Source: Rhodospirillales bacterium
GTDB lineage: Bacteria > Pseudomonadota > Alphaproteobacteria > Rhodospirillales > Casp-alpha2
Assembly (NCBI GenBank): GCA_017857825.1
Contig: JAFMCK010000002.1
Location: 1 to 50,131 of the forward strand
Direction of reading: 5' to 3'
DNA: 50,131 bases
Both the position numbers and the translations under genes were made by a program. How positions within the stretch are numbered: the first letter of the stretch is position 1; the number at the start of each line of letters is the position of its first letter. The notes under the pieces are model-generated. The model was not told the origin of the DNA and searched no databases. It saw only the letters and a list, made by a program, of their open reading frames with translations. Positions 9,215-19,261 of the stretch are shown here, piece by piece.

Positions 9215-12200
9215 ATGGCTAAAAGCAACGGTGACGGCGCGGCGTTAATCGCTGCTGCCGAACGAGCAGCACAAAAATCGATCAAGGGTAAAAAAGGCAA
9301 GCGGCTTGCAGGCGCGGTTTCGGACTACCTGCAACATGTGCCTTACCATGATCTCAGCGGCATGGACGGGACTGAGATCGCCGGTCTGATTGCGGCACAC
9401 TTGGCGACGGGCGACGTGCGCAAACCCGGCAAAGCGAAAATTCGCGTTTACACCCCGCAGAAAAAACGTGACGGTTGGTCAACCGAAGACAGCGTGATTG
9501 AAATCGTTACCGATGATATGCCGTTCTTGGTGGATTCGGTCTCGGCTGAATTGACGCGCCGCGAGCTGCCGATCCATTTGGTCATCCACCCGATTTTAAA
9601 GGTCCGGCGCGACAAGGCCGGCAAGGTGATCGACATCCTCGAGCGTGGTCATGTTGATATCGACGCACGTTCAGAAAGCTTTATGCATTTTCAGATCACC
9701 CAGCAGCCGGCCGTGGCGCTGAAAGAAATTGAAGCCGCTCTGCACGATGTGCTCCGTGATGTTCAGTATTCTGTCTTAGATTGGCGCCCGATGCGTGAGC
9801 GCATGGAAACCGTGATCGATGATTTGAACATTGAGCCTAAGGGTATCCCGCTCGAAGAAGCGCAAGAAGTGCGCGAGCTTTTGCGCTGGCTGCACGACAA
9901 CCATTTTACGTTTTTAGGGTTTCGCGAATACAAGGTCAGTGGTGCAGGTAAAAAGACGCGGGTCACCGTCGACCGGGATTCCGGCCTTGGAATTTTACGC
10001 GATGCCGACGTTTCGGTGTTCGAATCATTTCAAGCGAAAGACACGTTGTCACCGGAAATTGCAGATTCTTTGACCCGTGGCGCACTGCTGACGGTGACGA
10101 AAACCAATCAGCGTTCCGTGGTGCATCGCTCGGTGCATATGGATGCGATCGGTATCAATAAGATTGATGCCAAGGGCCGGGTCGTTGCGCACCGATTGTT
10201 TGTAGGTCTGTTTACATCGGTTGCTTATAATCGCTCACCGCGCAACATTCCGCTATTGCGTCGGCGTCTTCAAAATATCATCGACCGTGCCGGCTTTACC
10301 CGAGACAGTCACGACGGCAAAGCCCTCTTAAACATTCTCGAAAATTATCCGCGCGACGAACTGTTTCAGGTCGATGAAGATACATTGTTGGAAACGGCGA
10401 CCGGTATTTTGCATCTGCAAGAACGTCAACGCACGGCGCTGTTCGTGCGCGCAGACGCGTTTAAACGTTATTTATCGTTCTTGGTTTTTGTGCCCCGTGA
10501 CCGCTATAGCACGGAACTGAGACGGGTTATTCAAGATATTCTTGCGAACGGTTGCAACGGTCAGGCAGCGGCATTTTTTACGCAACTCGGTGACTCGCCG
10601 TTGGCGCGCGTTCATATGATCGTTAAATTGACTGAACGCAAAGTGCCGAAGCTTGACCTCAAGGCTTTAGAAGCCGAGATCGCGGAAGCCACCCGATCAT
10701 GGGCGGACAAATTATTGGATGCGCTGGTACCGCGTGAAGGTGAACCGCGCGCGCATGAGTTACAGACGCGATTTGGACGCGCCTTTGATTCAGCTTATCA
10801 GGCTCAATACACCACCGATGAAGCGTTGTTCGACTTGGACAAGATCGAGGCCATCGATAAATCGGGTGAGGTTGGTTTCAATCTGTATCGCCCTGCAGGT
10901 GCTGCGGCCAACACCGTGCGTTTCAAGTTGTATAATCAAGAAACGCAAATCGCGCTTTCCGATGTTTTGCCGGTCTTCGAGCACATGGGCTTTAAGGTCA
11001 TCAACGAAGGTGGACCGCACGTCGTGCGCGTGCCCAACGCCAGTTTTGAGCGCTTAATCATTCATGACTTCGGGCTTGAGTCGCGAAGCGGTGAGGACAT
11101 TGACTTAGCTGCCAGCCGTGATGTTTTTGAAGATGCGTTCGTGCGTGTCTGGCATGGGGACGCGGAAAGTGACGGCTTTAATGCGTTGATTGTCGGCGCC
11201 GGATTGGCTTGGCGCGAGATCGTCGTGCTGCGAGCGTACTGCAAATATTTGCGCCAAGTCGGAATCACGTATTCGCAGACTTACATGGAACAAACCCTGG
11301 CGCGACATGCGGATTTTGCCAAGCTATTGGTGCAAATGTTCATGGTCGGGTTTGATCCTGCGAAGAGCAAAAAAACCACCGATCTCGAAAAACTGCGCGC
11401 AAGCTATAAGGAAAAACTGGATAACGTGGCGAGTGCGGATGAAGACCGCATTCTCAGCCGCTTCCTCAATATGATCGACGTGACGCTCAGGACGAACTAT
11501 TTCCAGCCTGACGAAGACGGCAACCCGAAATCATACGTGTCATTCAAAATCGATTCGCGCAAAGTCGAAGATATGCCGTTGCCGCGCCCATTCCGTGAGA
11601 TTTGGGTTTATAGCCCAAGGGTCGAGGGTGTGCATCTGCGTTTCGGACTGGTGGCACGGGGCGGCCTTCGTTGGTCTGATCGTCCTGAAGATTTCCGCAC
11701 CGAAGTGCTCGGCTTGGTGAAAGCGCAGCAGGTCAAAAATGCGGTCATCGTACCGGTCGGCTCGAAAGGTGGCTTTGTCTGCAAACGTCCGCCGACCGAA
11801 GGCGGGCGTGATGCGTTCTTCGAGGAAGGCATCGCATGCTATAAAATTTTCTTGTCCGGCCTTTTGGATATCACCGACAACATCGATGGTACGCGCGTGA
11901 TCCAGCGTAAGCATGTTGTCCGTCGTGATGGTGATGACCCGTATCTGGTGGTCGCTGCCGACAAAGGCACGGCGACGTTTTCCGATATCGCGAACTCGGT
12001 ATCAATCAAGTACGGCCATTGGCTGGGCGACGCGTTCGCCTCCGGCGGCAGCCAAGGGTATGACCATAAGAAAATGGGCATCACCGCAAAGGGTGCATGG
12101 GAATCGGTCAAGCGGCACTTCCGCGAAATTGGTGTGAACATCCAGACCGAAGACTTTACCTGCGTCGGCGTCGGCGACATGTCGGGCGACGTGTTCGGCA

Positions 12201-14062
12201 ACGGTATGCTGTTGTCGAAGCACATCAAGCTGGTCGCCGCGTTTAACCACATGCATATCTTCGTCGATCCAGATCCCAATCCGGCGAAAACCTGGGTCGA
12301 GCGGAAGCGTCTGTTCGATATGGGCCGTTCGTCATGGACCGACTATGACAAGCGGTTGCTGTCGAAAGGTGGTGACATCTTTGATCGAAGCGCGAAATCG
12401 CTGAAAGTATCAGCACAGGTCAAAGAGATGTTTGATCTTGAGAGCGATACCGTGGCGCCGAACGTATTGTTGAAGGCGATCTTGAAGCACCAATGTGACC
12501 TGTTGTGGTTCGGCGGGATCGGTACGTACATCAAAGCGGCAAATGAATCTGCGGCGGATGTTGGCGATCGGGCCAATGATGCGATCCGCATCAATGGCGG
12601 TGATGTACGTGCGAAGGTAATCGGCGAAGGTGCCAACTTGGGCACGACGCAATTAGGTCGTATCGACTTTGCCGCCGCTGGCGGCAGGCTCAATACCGAT
12701 TCTATCGATAACTCCGCTGGCGTCGATTCATCCGACCACGAAGTGAACATTAAAATCTTGCTGGGTCAGGCGGTGAAGTCAGGCCGCCTAAAAGAGCCGA
12801 TGCGCAATAAGCTGTTGGCGAAAATGACCGACGAAGTGGCGGGCTTGGTGTTGCGCCACAACTACGATCAAAGTCAGGCGATCACGATTATACAGTCGCG
12901 CGGTATTCATGCGCTCGATAACCAGCATCGTTTGATGAAAAGTCTGGAGCGTGCGGGTCGATTGGATCGGGCCGTTGAGTATTTGCCGGACGATGAGATG
13001 ATGATCGAACGCACGACCACTAAGCATGGTTTGTATAGACCCGAAATCGCCGTGCTGATGTCGTACGCGAAACTGTGGACGTATGACGAATTGCTGGCAT
13101 CGGATGTGCCGGATGACAAATACCTGTTCAATGATTTGCTGCATTATTTCCCGACGCCGCTTCGCGAAGCATACCGCGACGACATTTCTAAGCATCGCCT
13201 GCGTCGCGAGATCATCGCAACACGCCTGACCAATGCGATGATCAATCGCATGGGCGGCAGCTTCATCAACGAAGTGCGCGAGAAAACCGGCAAGGGTGTT
13301 GCCGATATCACCCGCGCTTGGTTCATCGCCCATGAAGTTTTTGAGATGCCGGCCCTGTGGTCTGCGATTGAACGGCTCGACAACAAAGTGCCGGCGGAAA
13401 CGCAAACGTCGATGATGCTGGACAGCCATCACTTGTTGGAATGGGTAACGCTGTGGTTTTTGCGCCATGGGGAGCCGGGCTTGGATATCGGCACGCATGT
13501 GGATGCGTTCCGCGATGGTATGCGTACGTTGGCAGGTGACTTGTCGTCGACGTTGCCGCCGCATTACGTCGATGACGTGAAAACCCGTGGCCGCCCTTAT
13601 ATCGAACACGGTGTGCCGGAAGCGCTGGCGCTGCGGGTCGCGAATTTGGTGAACTTGTATTCCGGTTGCGATGTGGTGCGCCTTGCGACGCGTCGTAAAA
13701 TGGATGTGCTGAATATTGCAAAAGCGTACTTTGCGGTCGGTACCCGGTTCCGCATGGGCCGATTGCGCGCCGCGGCCGAGTTCATGGAAGCCGACAGCCA
13801 CTGGCAGCAGTTGGCCATCGCGGCTTTGGTCGAGGAAATCTACAGTCATCAGCTTCGTCTTGCCGAACGTGCCTTGGATTCGGCGAAAAAAGGAACCTCG
13901 CCAAAACAGGCCGTTGAAGATTGGATCGCGGCGAACCCGGCGCTCGTGCAGCCGACCGATCAAATGTTGGGCGAACTTTGGAATATCGAGGTCAATGATC
14001 TCTCGATGATCCAGGTCGCCAGCCGACAATTGCGGACGATGGTCGACGGTGCCGCGGGCTGA
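9215..14062 (+). CDS. gdhB: Large NAD-specific glutamate dehydrogenase (GDH-180 type)
   Basis: 1615 aa; FLVDSVSAELTRRELPIHLVIHPI; ARGGLRWSDRPEDFRTEVLGLVKAQQVKNAVIVPVGSKGGFVCKR; GVGDMSGDVFGNGMLLS; RBS GGGAGGATAAC. Confidence 0.96.
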   Translation: MAKSNGDGAALIAAAERAAQKSIKGKKGKRLAGAVSDYLQHVPYHDLSGMDGTEIAGLIAAHLATGDVRKPGKAKIRVYTPQKKRDGWSTEDSVIEIVTDDMPFLVDSVSAELTRRELPIHLVIHPILKVRRDKAGKVIDILERGHVDIDARSESFMHFQITQQPAVALKEIEAALHDVLRDVQYSVLDWRPMRERMETVIDDLNIEPKGIPLEEAQEVRELLRWLHDNHFTFLGFREYKVSGAGKKTRVTVDRDSGLGILRDADVSVFESFQAKDTLSPEIADSLTRGALLTVTKTNQRSVVHRSVHMDAIGINKIDAKGRVVAHRLFVGLFTSVAYNRSPRNIPLLRRRLQNIIDRAGFTRDSHDGKALLNILENYPRDELFQVDEDTLLETATGILHLQERQRTALFVRADAFKRYLSFLVFVPRDRYSTELRRVIQDILANGCNGQAAAFFTQLGDSPLARVHMIVKLTERKVPKLDLKALEAEIAEATRSWADKLLDALVPREGEPRAHELQTRFGRAFDSAYQAQYTTDEALFDLDKIEAIDKSGEVGFNLYRPAGAAANTVRFKLYNQETQIALSDVLPVFEHMGFKVINEGGPHVVRVPNASFERLIIHDFGLESRSGEDIDLAASRDVFEDAFVRVWHGDAESDGFNALIVGAGLAWREIVVLRAYCKYLRQVGITYSQTYMEQTLARHADFAKLLVQMFMVGFDPAKSKKTTDLEKLRASYKEKLDNVASADEDRILSRFLNMIDVTLRTNYFQPDEDGNPKSYVSFKIDSRKVEDMPLPRPFREIWVYSPRVEGVHLRFGLVARGGLRWSDRPEDFRTEVLGLVKAQQVKNAVIVPVGSKGGFVCKRPPTEGGRDAFFEEGIACYKIFLSGLLDITDNIDGTRVIQRKHVVRRDGDDPYLVVAADKGTATFSDIANSVSIKYGHWLGDAFASGGSQGYDHKKMGITAKGAWESVKRHFREIGVNIQTEDFTCVGVGDMSGDVFGNGMLLSKHIKLVAAFNHMHIFVDPDPNPAKTWVERKRLFDMGRSSWTDYDKRLLSKGGDIFDRSAKSLKVSAQVKEMFDLESDTVAPNVLLKAILKHQCDLLWFGGIGTYIKAANESAADVGDRANDAIRINGGDVRAKVIGEGANLGTTQLGRIDFAAAGGRLNTDSIDNSAGVDSSDHEVNIKILLGQAVKSGRLKEPMRNKLLAKMTDEVAGLVLRHNYDQSQAITIIQSRGIHALDNQHRLMKSLERAGRLDRAVEYLPDDEMMIERTTTKHGLYRPEIAVLMSYAKLWTYDELLASDVPDDKYLFNDLLHYFPTPLREAYRDDISKHRLRREIIATRLTNAMINRMGGSFINEVREKTGKGVADITRAWFIAHEVFEMPALWSAIERLDNKVPAETQTSMMLDSHHLLEWVTLWFLRHGEPGLDIGTHVDAFRDGMRTLAGDLSSTLPPHYVDDVKTRGRPYIEHGVPEALALRVANLVNLYSGCDVVRLATRRKMDVLNIAKAYFAVGTRFRMGRLRAAAEFMEADSHWQQLAIAALVEEIYSHQLRLAERALDSAKKGTSPKQAVEDWIAANPALVQPTDQMLGELWNIEVNDLSMIQVASRQLRTMVDGAAG

Positions 14063-14075
14063 GCAGTACGACCTT

Positions 14076-15350
14076 ATGCCAGGCGCAGAGGCATCACGCT
14101 TAGGCGTGGCGGCATGGTGTCTGTATGATTGGGCGAACTCCGCATTTCCGACGGTGATCGTGACGTTTGTGTTCGCGGCTTATTTTACCGAAGGCGTCGC
14201 TGAAAATTCTGTGACCGGCACCGCGTTATGGGGGCAAGCGATGGGCCTTTCCGCACTTGCCGTTGCGGTGATGAGCCCGATTTTGGGAGCGATTGCCGAT
14301 CGCGGTGGAAGGCGCAAGCCGTGGCTGTTTGTTGCCACATGTGCGTGTGTCGCCTTCAGCGTATCTCTTTGGATTATTTTGCCCGAGCCCAGCATGGCGA
14401 TTACCGCCTTGGTTTTGGTGGCTTGTGCGAATGTTGCCTTTGAATTGGGTATGGTTTTTTACAACGCCATGCTCGCCGATATGGTGTCCGGAAAATTTCT
14501 GGGTCGGGTATCTGGATGGGGATGGGGGACCGGGTACGTTGGCGGCTTAATATGTTTGGCCCTCGTGTTGGTGCTGTTTGTGCAGACCGATACCCCAATG
14601 TTTGGCCTTGATAAAGACCCTGCTGAACATCTGCGTATTGTCGGCCCGTTTGTCGCAGGTTGGATGGCGTTGTTCAGTCTGCCGCTGTTTTTGCTGACGC
14701 GTGATATGCCGTCGCGAGGCCATTCTGCGATTGTGGCCGTCCGTGAAGGATTGGGCGAGTTGATCCAGACCTTCAAAGAATGGCGACGCCACGCGGGCGT
14801 TTTTAAATATTTGCTGGCGCGTATGATCTATACGGATGGATTGAATACGCTGTTTGCATTCGGTGGTATTTATGCGGCCGGCACATTCGGTATGACGTTT
14901 GCTGATTTGATCATCTTTGGGATCGGCATGAATGTAACTGCAGGCCTGGGCGCGTTCGGCTTTGCTTGGCTGGATGATCGATGGGGGCCTGTGCGGGTGA
15001 TTTATATCTCGCTCGCAGCGCTGACCATATTGGGTACCTCTGTATTGTTGATCACGGATGTGACGTATTTTTGGATTGTCGGTCTGACGCTGGGTTTCTT
15101 TGTGGGGCCGGCGCAATCGGCCAGCCGATCTTTGATGGCGCGGATAGCGCCCGCAGACGTGCGCAATGAAATGTTTGGGCTTTATGCTTTATCCGGCAAG
15201 GCGACGGCTTTCTTGGGACCGATGTTGGTTGGTGGATTGACGGCGTGGGCAGGTTCGCAACGTGCCGGGATGGCTGCGATTCCTATTTTCTTTGTTGTGG
15301 GTGCTGCATTGCTGGCGTGGGCCATGCGTTCGGCGCCCGTCGTGCGCTGA
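14076..15350 (+). CDS. MFS transporter of the UMF1/Atg22-like family
   Basis: ORF 14049..15350; likely start ATG 14076. LGVAAWCLYDWANSAFPTVIVTFVFAAYFTEGVA is characteristic of the UMF1 group. Confidence 0.88.
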   Translation: MPGAEASRLGVAAWCLYDWANSAFPTVIVTFVFAAYFTEGVAENSVTGTALWGQAMGLSALAVAVMSPILGAIADRGGRRKPWLFVATCACVAFSVSLWIILPEPSMAITALVLVACANVAFELGMVFYNAMLADMVSGKFLGRVSGWGWGTGYVGGLICLALVLVLFVQTDTPMFGLDKDPAEHLRIVGPFVAGWMALFSLPLFLLTRDMPSRGHSAIVAVREGLGELIQTFKEWRRHAGVFKYLLARMIYTDGLNTLFAFGGIYAAGTFGMTFADLIIFGIGMNVTAGLGAFGFAWLDDRWGPVRVIYISLAALTILGTSVLLITDVTYFWIVGLTLGFFVGPAQSASRSLMARIAPADVRNEMFGLYALSGKATAFLGPMLVGGLTAWAGSQRAGMAAIPIFFVVGAALLAWAMRSAPVVR

Positions 15351-15413
15351 GTTGGGCCCGCCGTACATGCTGGTTTGGTTGCCTCCGGTGTGCAAAGGGG
15401 ATATAGCAAGCCG

Positions 15414-16034
15414 ATGACATTTCCAGATACCCCGTTCAAAGATGCCGACAGCTTTGTGGACGCTTACGCGTCTGCTGTCCGCAATGCTTTAGCGTCCATA
15501 GACCGCACACAATTTACGTCGGCGGCAACGTTGTTGGCCGCTGCCTATGGCGCGGGCCGCACGGTCTATGTGTGTGGTAACGGCGGGTCTGCAGCGATTG
15601 CCAATCATCTTCATTGCGATCACCTAAAAGGCATTCAGACCGATACTGACATAAAGCCGCGCGTGGTCTCGTTGGTGTCGGGCATGGAAACAATCACCGC
15701 GATTGCCAATGATATCTCTTACGCCGATGTGTTCGTTTATCAGCTCCGCACGCTTGCCGATGCCGATGACGTTTTAATTACGGTGTCATCGTCGGGCGAC
15801 AGTGAAAACGTCGTGCGGGCTGTTCATTGGGCGAAGGATAATGGGATTAAAGTTCTGGCATTGACCGGTTTCGCCGGCGGGCGTAGCGCCGCCATGGCGG
15901 ATGTGAATATTCATGTTGTCGGTGATAACTACGGTGTTGTCGAAGATGCGCATCAGTCGATCATGCATATGTTGGCGCAATATCTTCGCATGCAAAAAAT
16001 GTCGCCAGATTTGATTCGTGATCGAAAGTTCTAA
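15414..16034 (+). CDS. SIS-domain phosphosugar isomerase (GmhA-like)
   Basis: ORF 15375..16034, likely start ATG 15414; YVCGNGGSAAIANHLHCDHLKGI...LITVSSSGDSENVVRAVHWAKDNG. Confidence 0.85.
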   Translation: MTFPDTPFKDADSFVDAYASAVRNALASIDRTQFTSAATLLAAAYGAGRTVYVCGNGGSAAIANHLHCDHLKGIQTDTDIKPRVVSLVSGMETITAIANDISYADVFVYQLRTLADADDVLITVSSSGDSENVVRAVHWAKDNGIKVLALTGFAGGRSAAMADVNIHVVGDNYGVVEDAHQSIMHMLAQYLRMQKMSPDLIRDRKF

Positions 16035-16076
16035 GATCATGATAGCGCTGTTTTCGATTCACCGACGCGAGGAACT

Positions 16077-16667
16077 ATGTCGCTGATCCCGGCTCGCGGT
16101 AAGATCGTCCTCTACGACACCGAATTCACAAGTTGGGAAGGCTTTTTGGAGCAAAAGTTTGAGGCGCCCGGTCGTTACCGTGAAATTATTCAGATCGGTG
16201 CGGTGAAATTGGATGCGGGCGTCGGTGCGGACTTGGACGAAATCGACAGCTTTTGCTGTTTGGTGCGACCAAAAATAAACCCTGACTTAAGCGATTACAT
16301 TCAAGACCTCACAAGTATTTCTCAGAAAGACCTCGACCAAAATGCGGTCGCCTTTCGACAAGCTCTCGACAGCTTTGTGGCGTTCATTGGCGACGATACG
16401 GACCTGTTGCTTTCGTTCGGGCGTGATGGTGACGTGATTGTTGAAAACTGCGACATCAACGATGTCGATCATCCAGTGGCATTGCCGCCTGAAGAAAATT
16501 TAAGACAATATATGCTGAAAGTCGGATTGCTCGAAGAATATGTTTTCAGCGCAGATTTGCCGACCGTTTTCGGTATTGATGTCGATTTTGCGAGCCATGA
16601 TGCGCTTGGCGACGCGCGCGCAGTGGCAGCTGTCGTGCGTCATCTGCGTGGCGACGGCAAACTCTAA
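16077..16667 (+). CDS. DnaQ-like 3'-5' exonuclease family protein
   Basis: 196 aa; IVLYDTEFTSWEGFLEQKF...EIIQIGAVKLD...ASHDALGDARAVAAVVRHL (DEDDh-like pattern). Confidence 0.78.
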   Translation: MSLIPARGKIVLYDTEFTSWEGFLEQKFEAPGRYREIIQIGAVKLDAGVGADLDEIDSFCCLVRPKINPDLSDYIQDLTSISQKDLDQNAVAFRQALDSFVAFIGDDTDLLLSFGRDGDVIVENCDINDVDHPVALPPEENLRQYMLKVGLLEEYVFSADLPTVFGIDVDFASHDALGDARAVAAVVRHLRGDGKL

Positions 16668-17632
16668 GTCTCTGATTTTTTCAGATATGCCAGCCGATGG
16701 CGGACAGGGTTGCTGAGATAATAAAATGGCGGGCGCCCATGATAGGCCAGGCGTGTCCAGTGACACATGGCATCGACCAAGACCTCGTCGTCTGCATCCC
16801 ATGGATATGCCTCGAAGCGCGTCACCGTCCCGTCCGGCAGGGTTTTTTCAATGCGGTTGCAGCAATAGAATGCGGTTTTGTCGGCGGGTGCGCGACGTAA
16901 AAGATCGAAATAAGCCGCAATCACGGGCGGGTCCATTTCCATCATGGATAAAATATTGATGCCAAGCGTGATCGGTGCCGCACCCATCAAAGATGCATTT
17001 TCAGCTGCCAACGCAATACACTGTACATCCGGTGCGGCTATGGCGTCTGCCATCTCAGCATCACTTTGCACCAAGCAGATATTTGTCTCGGGTAACGCTT
17101 TGCGTAAAAATACGCAATCGAACAAAAGACTTTTGTGCAGATTGACCAAGATAACTTTGGCACCTGGATGCGCACTCAGCAAAAGTGCGCTCATATTGGC
17201 AAAGCCGTCGCCGATAACGGCAATGGTGCCGTGATCTAAGGCGTTGCCCAAATGGCGCTGCAACAAGGCCAATGTCAGTGTGTGGCGGAGCAGATCTTTG
17301 TCGTAGGCACGATTTTGTGCGCGGGCGATCTTGGCGGCTATTTTATCTGCGCCGGCAAAGCCTGGCAGACCGATACCCATCGCGCGCAATGGAATTTGCA
17401 ATAACCAATGAACGAGTCGATGGCGTAATTCGGCTTTCGCCGAAATGCCCCCGAGCGGCCCAAACGCACTTGAGTCAGCTGTTCTCATGTCGAAGTTCAA
17501 AGGGTCTTGAACCATCGGATGATCGGTTAGACCCTGATCGTTGCGCCAATGGGACGACGCAGCCCCATCGCCGCCGTCTGCTTTTACGGCTTCGGCGATG
17601 GCCAGGATCGATTGTTCGGTGTTGCGTCCCAT
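16664..17632 (-). CDS. Putative sugar O-methyltransferase
   Basis: ORF 16664..17641; ATG at 17632. Motifs resemble the putative sugar O-methyltransferase family (GTIAVIGDGFANMSALLLSAHPGAKVILVNLHKSLLFDCVFLRKALPETNICLV; AFYCCNRIEKTLPDG). Confidence 0.6.
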   Translation of the reverse strand: MGRNTEQSILAIAEAVKADGGDGAASSHWRNDQGLTDHPMVQDPLNFDMRTADSSAFGPLGGISAKAELRHRLVHWLLQIPLRAMGIGLPGFAGADKIAAKIARAQNRAYDKDLLRHTLTLALLQRHLGNALDHGTIAVIGDGFANMSALLLSAHPGAKVILVNLHKSLLFDCVFLRKALPETNICLVQSDAEMADAIAAPDVQCIALAAENASLMGAAPITLGINILSMMEMDPPVIAAYFDLLRRAPADKTAFYCCNRIEKTLPDGTVTRFEAYPWDADDEVLVDAMCHWTRLAYHGRPPFYYLSNPVRHRLAYLKKSET

Positions 17633-17641
17633 GAATGCCAC

Positions 17642-19219
17642 TTAGTGCCGGAAATGCCGCATGCCGGTCATCACCATGGCCAGGCCTTTTTCGTCGGCGG
17701 CTTTGATGACCTCGTCATCGCGCATGCTGCCGCCGGGTTGGATGACCGCCGTGGCGCCTGCATCCGCCGCCGCAATCAAGCCGTCGGCGAATGGAAAGAA
17801 TGCATCCGATGCGACCACGGACCCAATTGCCCAGCTATCACTGTCACCGGCAACTTTGGCAGCGTCGGCGGCTTTCCAGGCCGCGATTCTGGATGAATTA
17901 ACACGGCTCATCTGCCCAGCGCCGACGCCGACGGTTGCCCCGTCTTTGGCATAAATGATGGCGTTGGATTTAACATGCTTGCAGACGGTGAACGCAAACA
18001 TCAGGTCTGCCATCTCAGCATCAGTCGGCTGGCGTTTGGTGACGACTTTCAGATCGTCGGACGTCAAAAGCGCATCGCGGTTTTGTAAAAGATAGCCGCC
18101 TGCGAGCGACCGTACGGTCATGCCTTCACTGGTCGGGTCCGGCATTGCGCCGGCGACGAGCACGCGCAGGTTCTTTTTGGCACCCAAGATCGCTTTTGCT
18201 TCATCGCTGATGTCTGGTGCGATGATCACTTCGGCGAACAACTCGGCGACGTCCTTTGCGGTTGCGGCGTCGAGCGTTTTGTTGAACGCGATGATGCCGC
18301 CGAACGCACTTTCCGTGTCGCAGGCGAGTGCGCGCGCATAGGCGGTCTGCAAATCGACACCGGTCGCAACGCCGCACGGGTTGGCATGTTTGACGATCAC
18401 ACACGCAGGGCCGTCTTTGAATTCACCGGCCAACTCAAACGCGGCATCCGTATCATTTAGATTATTAAAGCTGAGCTCTTTGCCTTGCAGCTGTGTTGCT
18501 GTCGCGATGCCCGGGCGCTGTTCGCTTGACGAATAAAACGCAGCCTTTTGATGTGGGTTCTCGCCATACCGCAGGACTTGTTTCAGTGTGCCGGCCATCA
18601 CGGTGCGCGTTGGGAAGGTCTCCCCAAGTTCGCCTGTGAACCAAGTTGAAATCGCGGCGTCATAGGCGCCGGTGCGCGCATATGCCTTGGCGGCCAATTC
18701 GCGTCGGAAGGTGGCACTGGTTGTGCCGCCGCCTGCGGTCATTTCCTCTATCAATCGAGTGTAGTCACTTGGATCAACGACGACCGATACAAAGGCGTGG
18801 TTTTTGGCCGCAGCCCGGATCATCGCTGGTCCGCCGATGTCGATATTTTCAATGCATTCATTAAACCCAGCACCCTTGGCGACGGTTGACTCGAACGGAT
18901 ATAGATTCACCACCAACAAATCGATCGGCTGAATGGCGTGAGTCTGCATGGCAGCCTCGTGCGACATGTCGCCGCGTACCGCCAATAAGCCCCCATGAAT
19001 TTTCGGCTGCAGGGTTTTGACGCGACCATCCATGATTTCTGGAAAGCCTGTGTATTCACTGACTTCAACCACGGGCACGCCGGCATCTTTCAATGCCTTT
19101 GCCGACCCGCCGGTCGAGAGAATCTCAACCCCTGCATCAGCAAGGGCTTGGCCTAATTCGACCATGCCGGTCTTGTCGGAAACACTGATCAAGGCTCGGG
19201 TGATTTTTGGCTCGCTCAT
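17642..19219 (-). CDS. purH: Bifunctional AICAR transformylase/IMP cyclohydrolase
   Basis: 525 aa; [88 protein letters not shown]. Confidence 0.98.
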   Translation of the reverse strand: MSEPKITRALISVSDKTGMVELGQALADAGVEILSTGGSAKALKDAGVPVVEVSEYTGFPEIMDGRVKTLQPKIHGGLLAVRGDMSHEAAMQTHAIQPIDLLVVNLYPFESTVAKGAGFNECIENIDIGGPAMIRAAAKNHAFVSVVVDPSDYTRLIEEMTAGGGTTSATFRRELAAKAYARTGAYDAAISTWFTGELGETFPTRTVMAGTLKQVLRYGENPHQKAAFYSSSEQRPGIATATQLQGKELSFNNLNDTDAAFELAGEFKDGPACVIVKHANPCGVATGVDLQTAYARALACDTESAFGGIIAFNKTLDAATAKDVAELFAEVIIAPDISDEAKAILGAKKNLRVLVAGAMPDPTSEGMTVRSLAGGYLLQNRDALLTSDDLKVVTKRQPTDAEMADLMFAFTVCKHVKSNAIIYAKDGATVGVGAGQMSRVNSSRIAAWKAADAAKVAGDSDSWAIGSVVASDAFFPFADGLIAAADAGATAVIQPGGSMRDDEVIKAADEKGLAMVMTGMRHFRH

Positions 19220-19261
19220 GGGGGTGGTCGGTCCTTTCTAGGAGGTCATGTAATAAGTGAG

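Noticed and set aside
12788-14029. 413-aa minus-strand ORF opposite gdhB
   Set aside because: Shadow ORF: the plus strand encodes clear GDH sequence; the antisense translation is His/Arg/Gln-rich with no recognisable family.
14547-15116. 189-aa minus-strand ORF
   Set aside because: Antisense to the MFS transporter; highly charged shadow translation.
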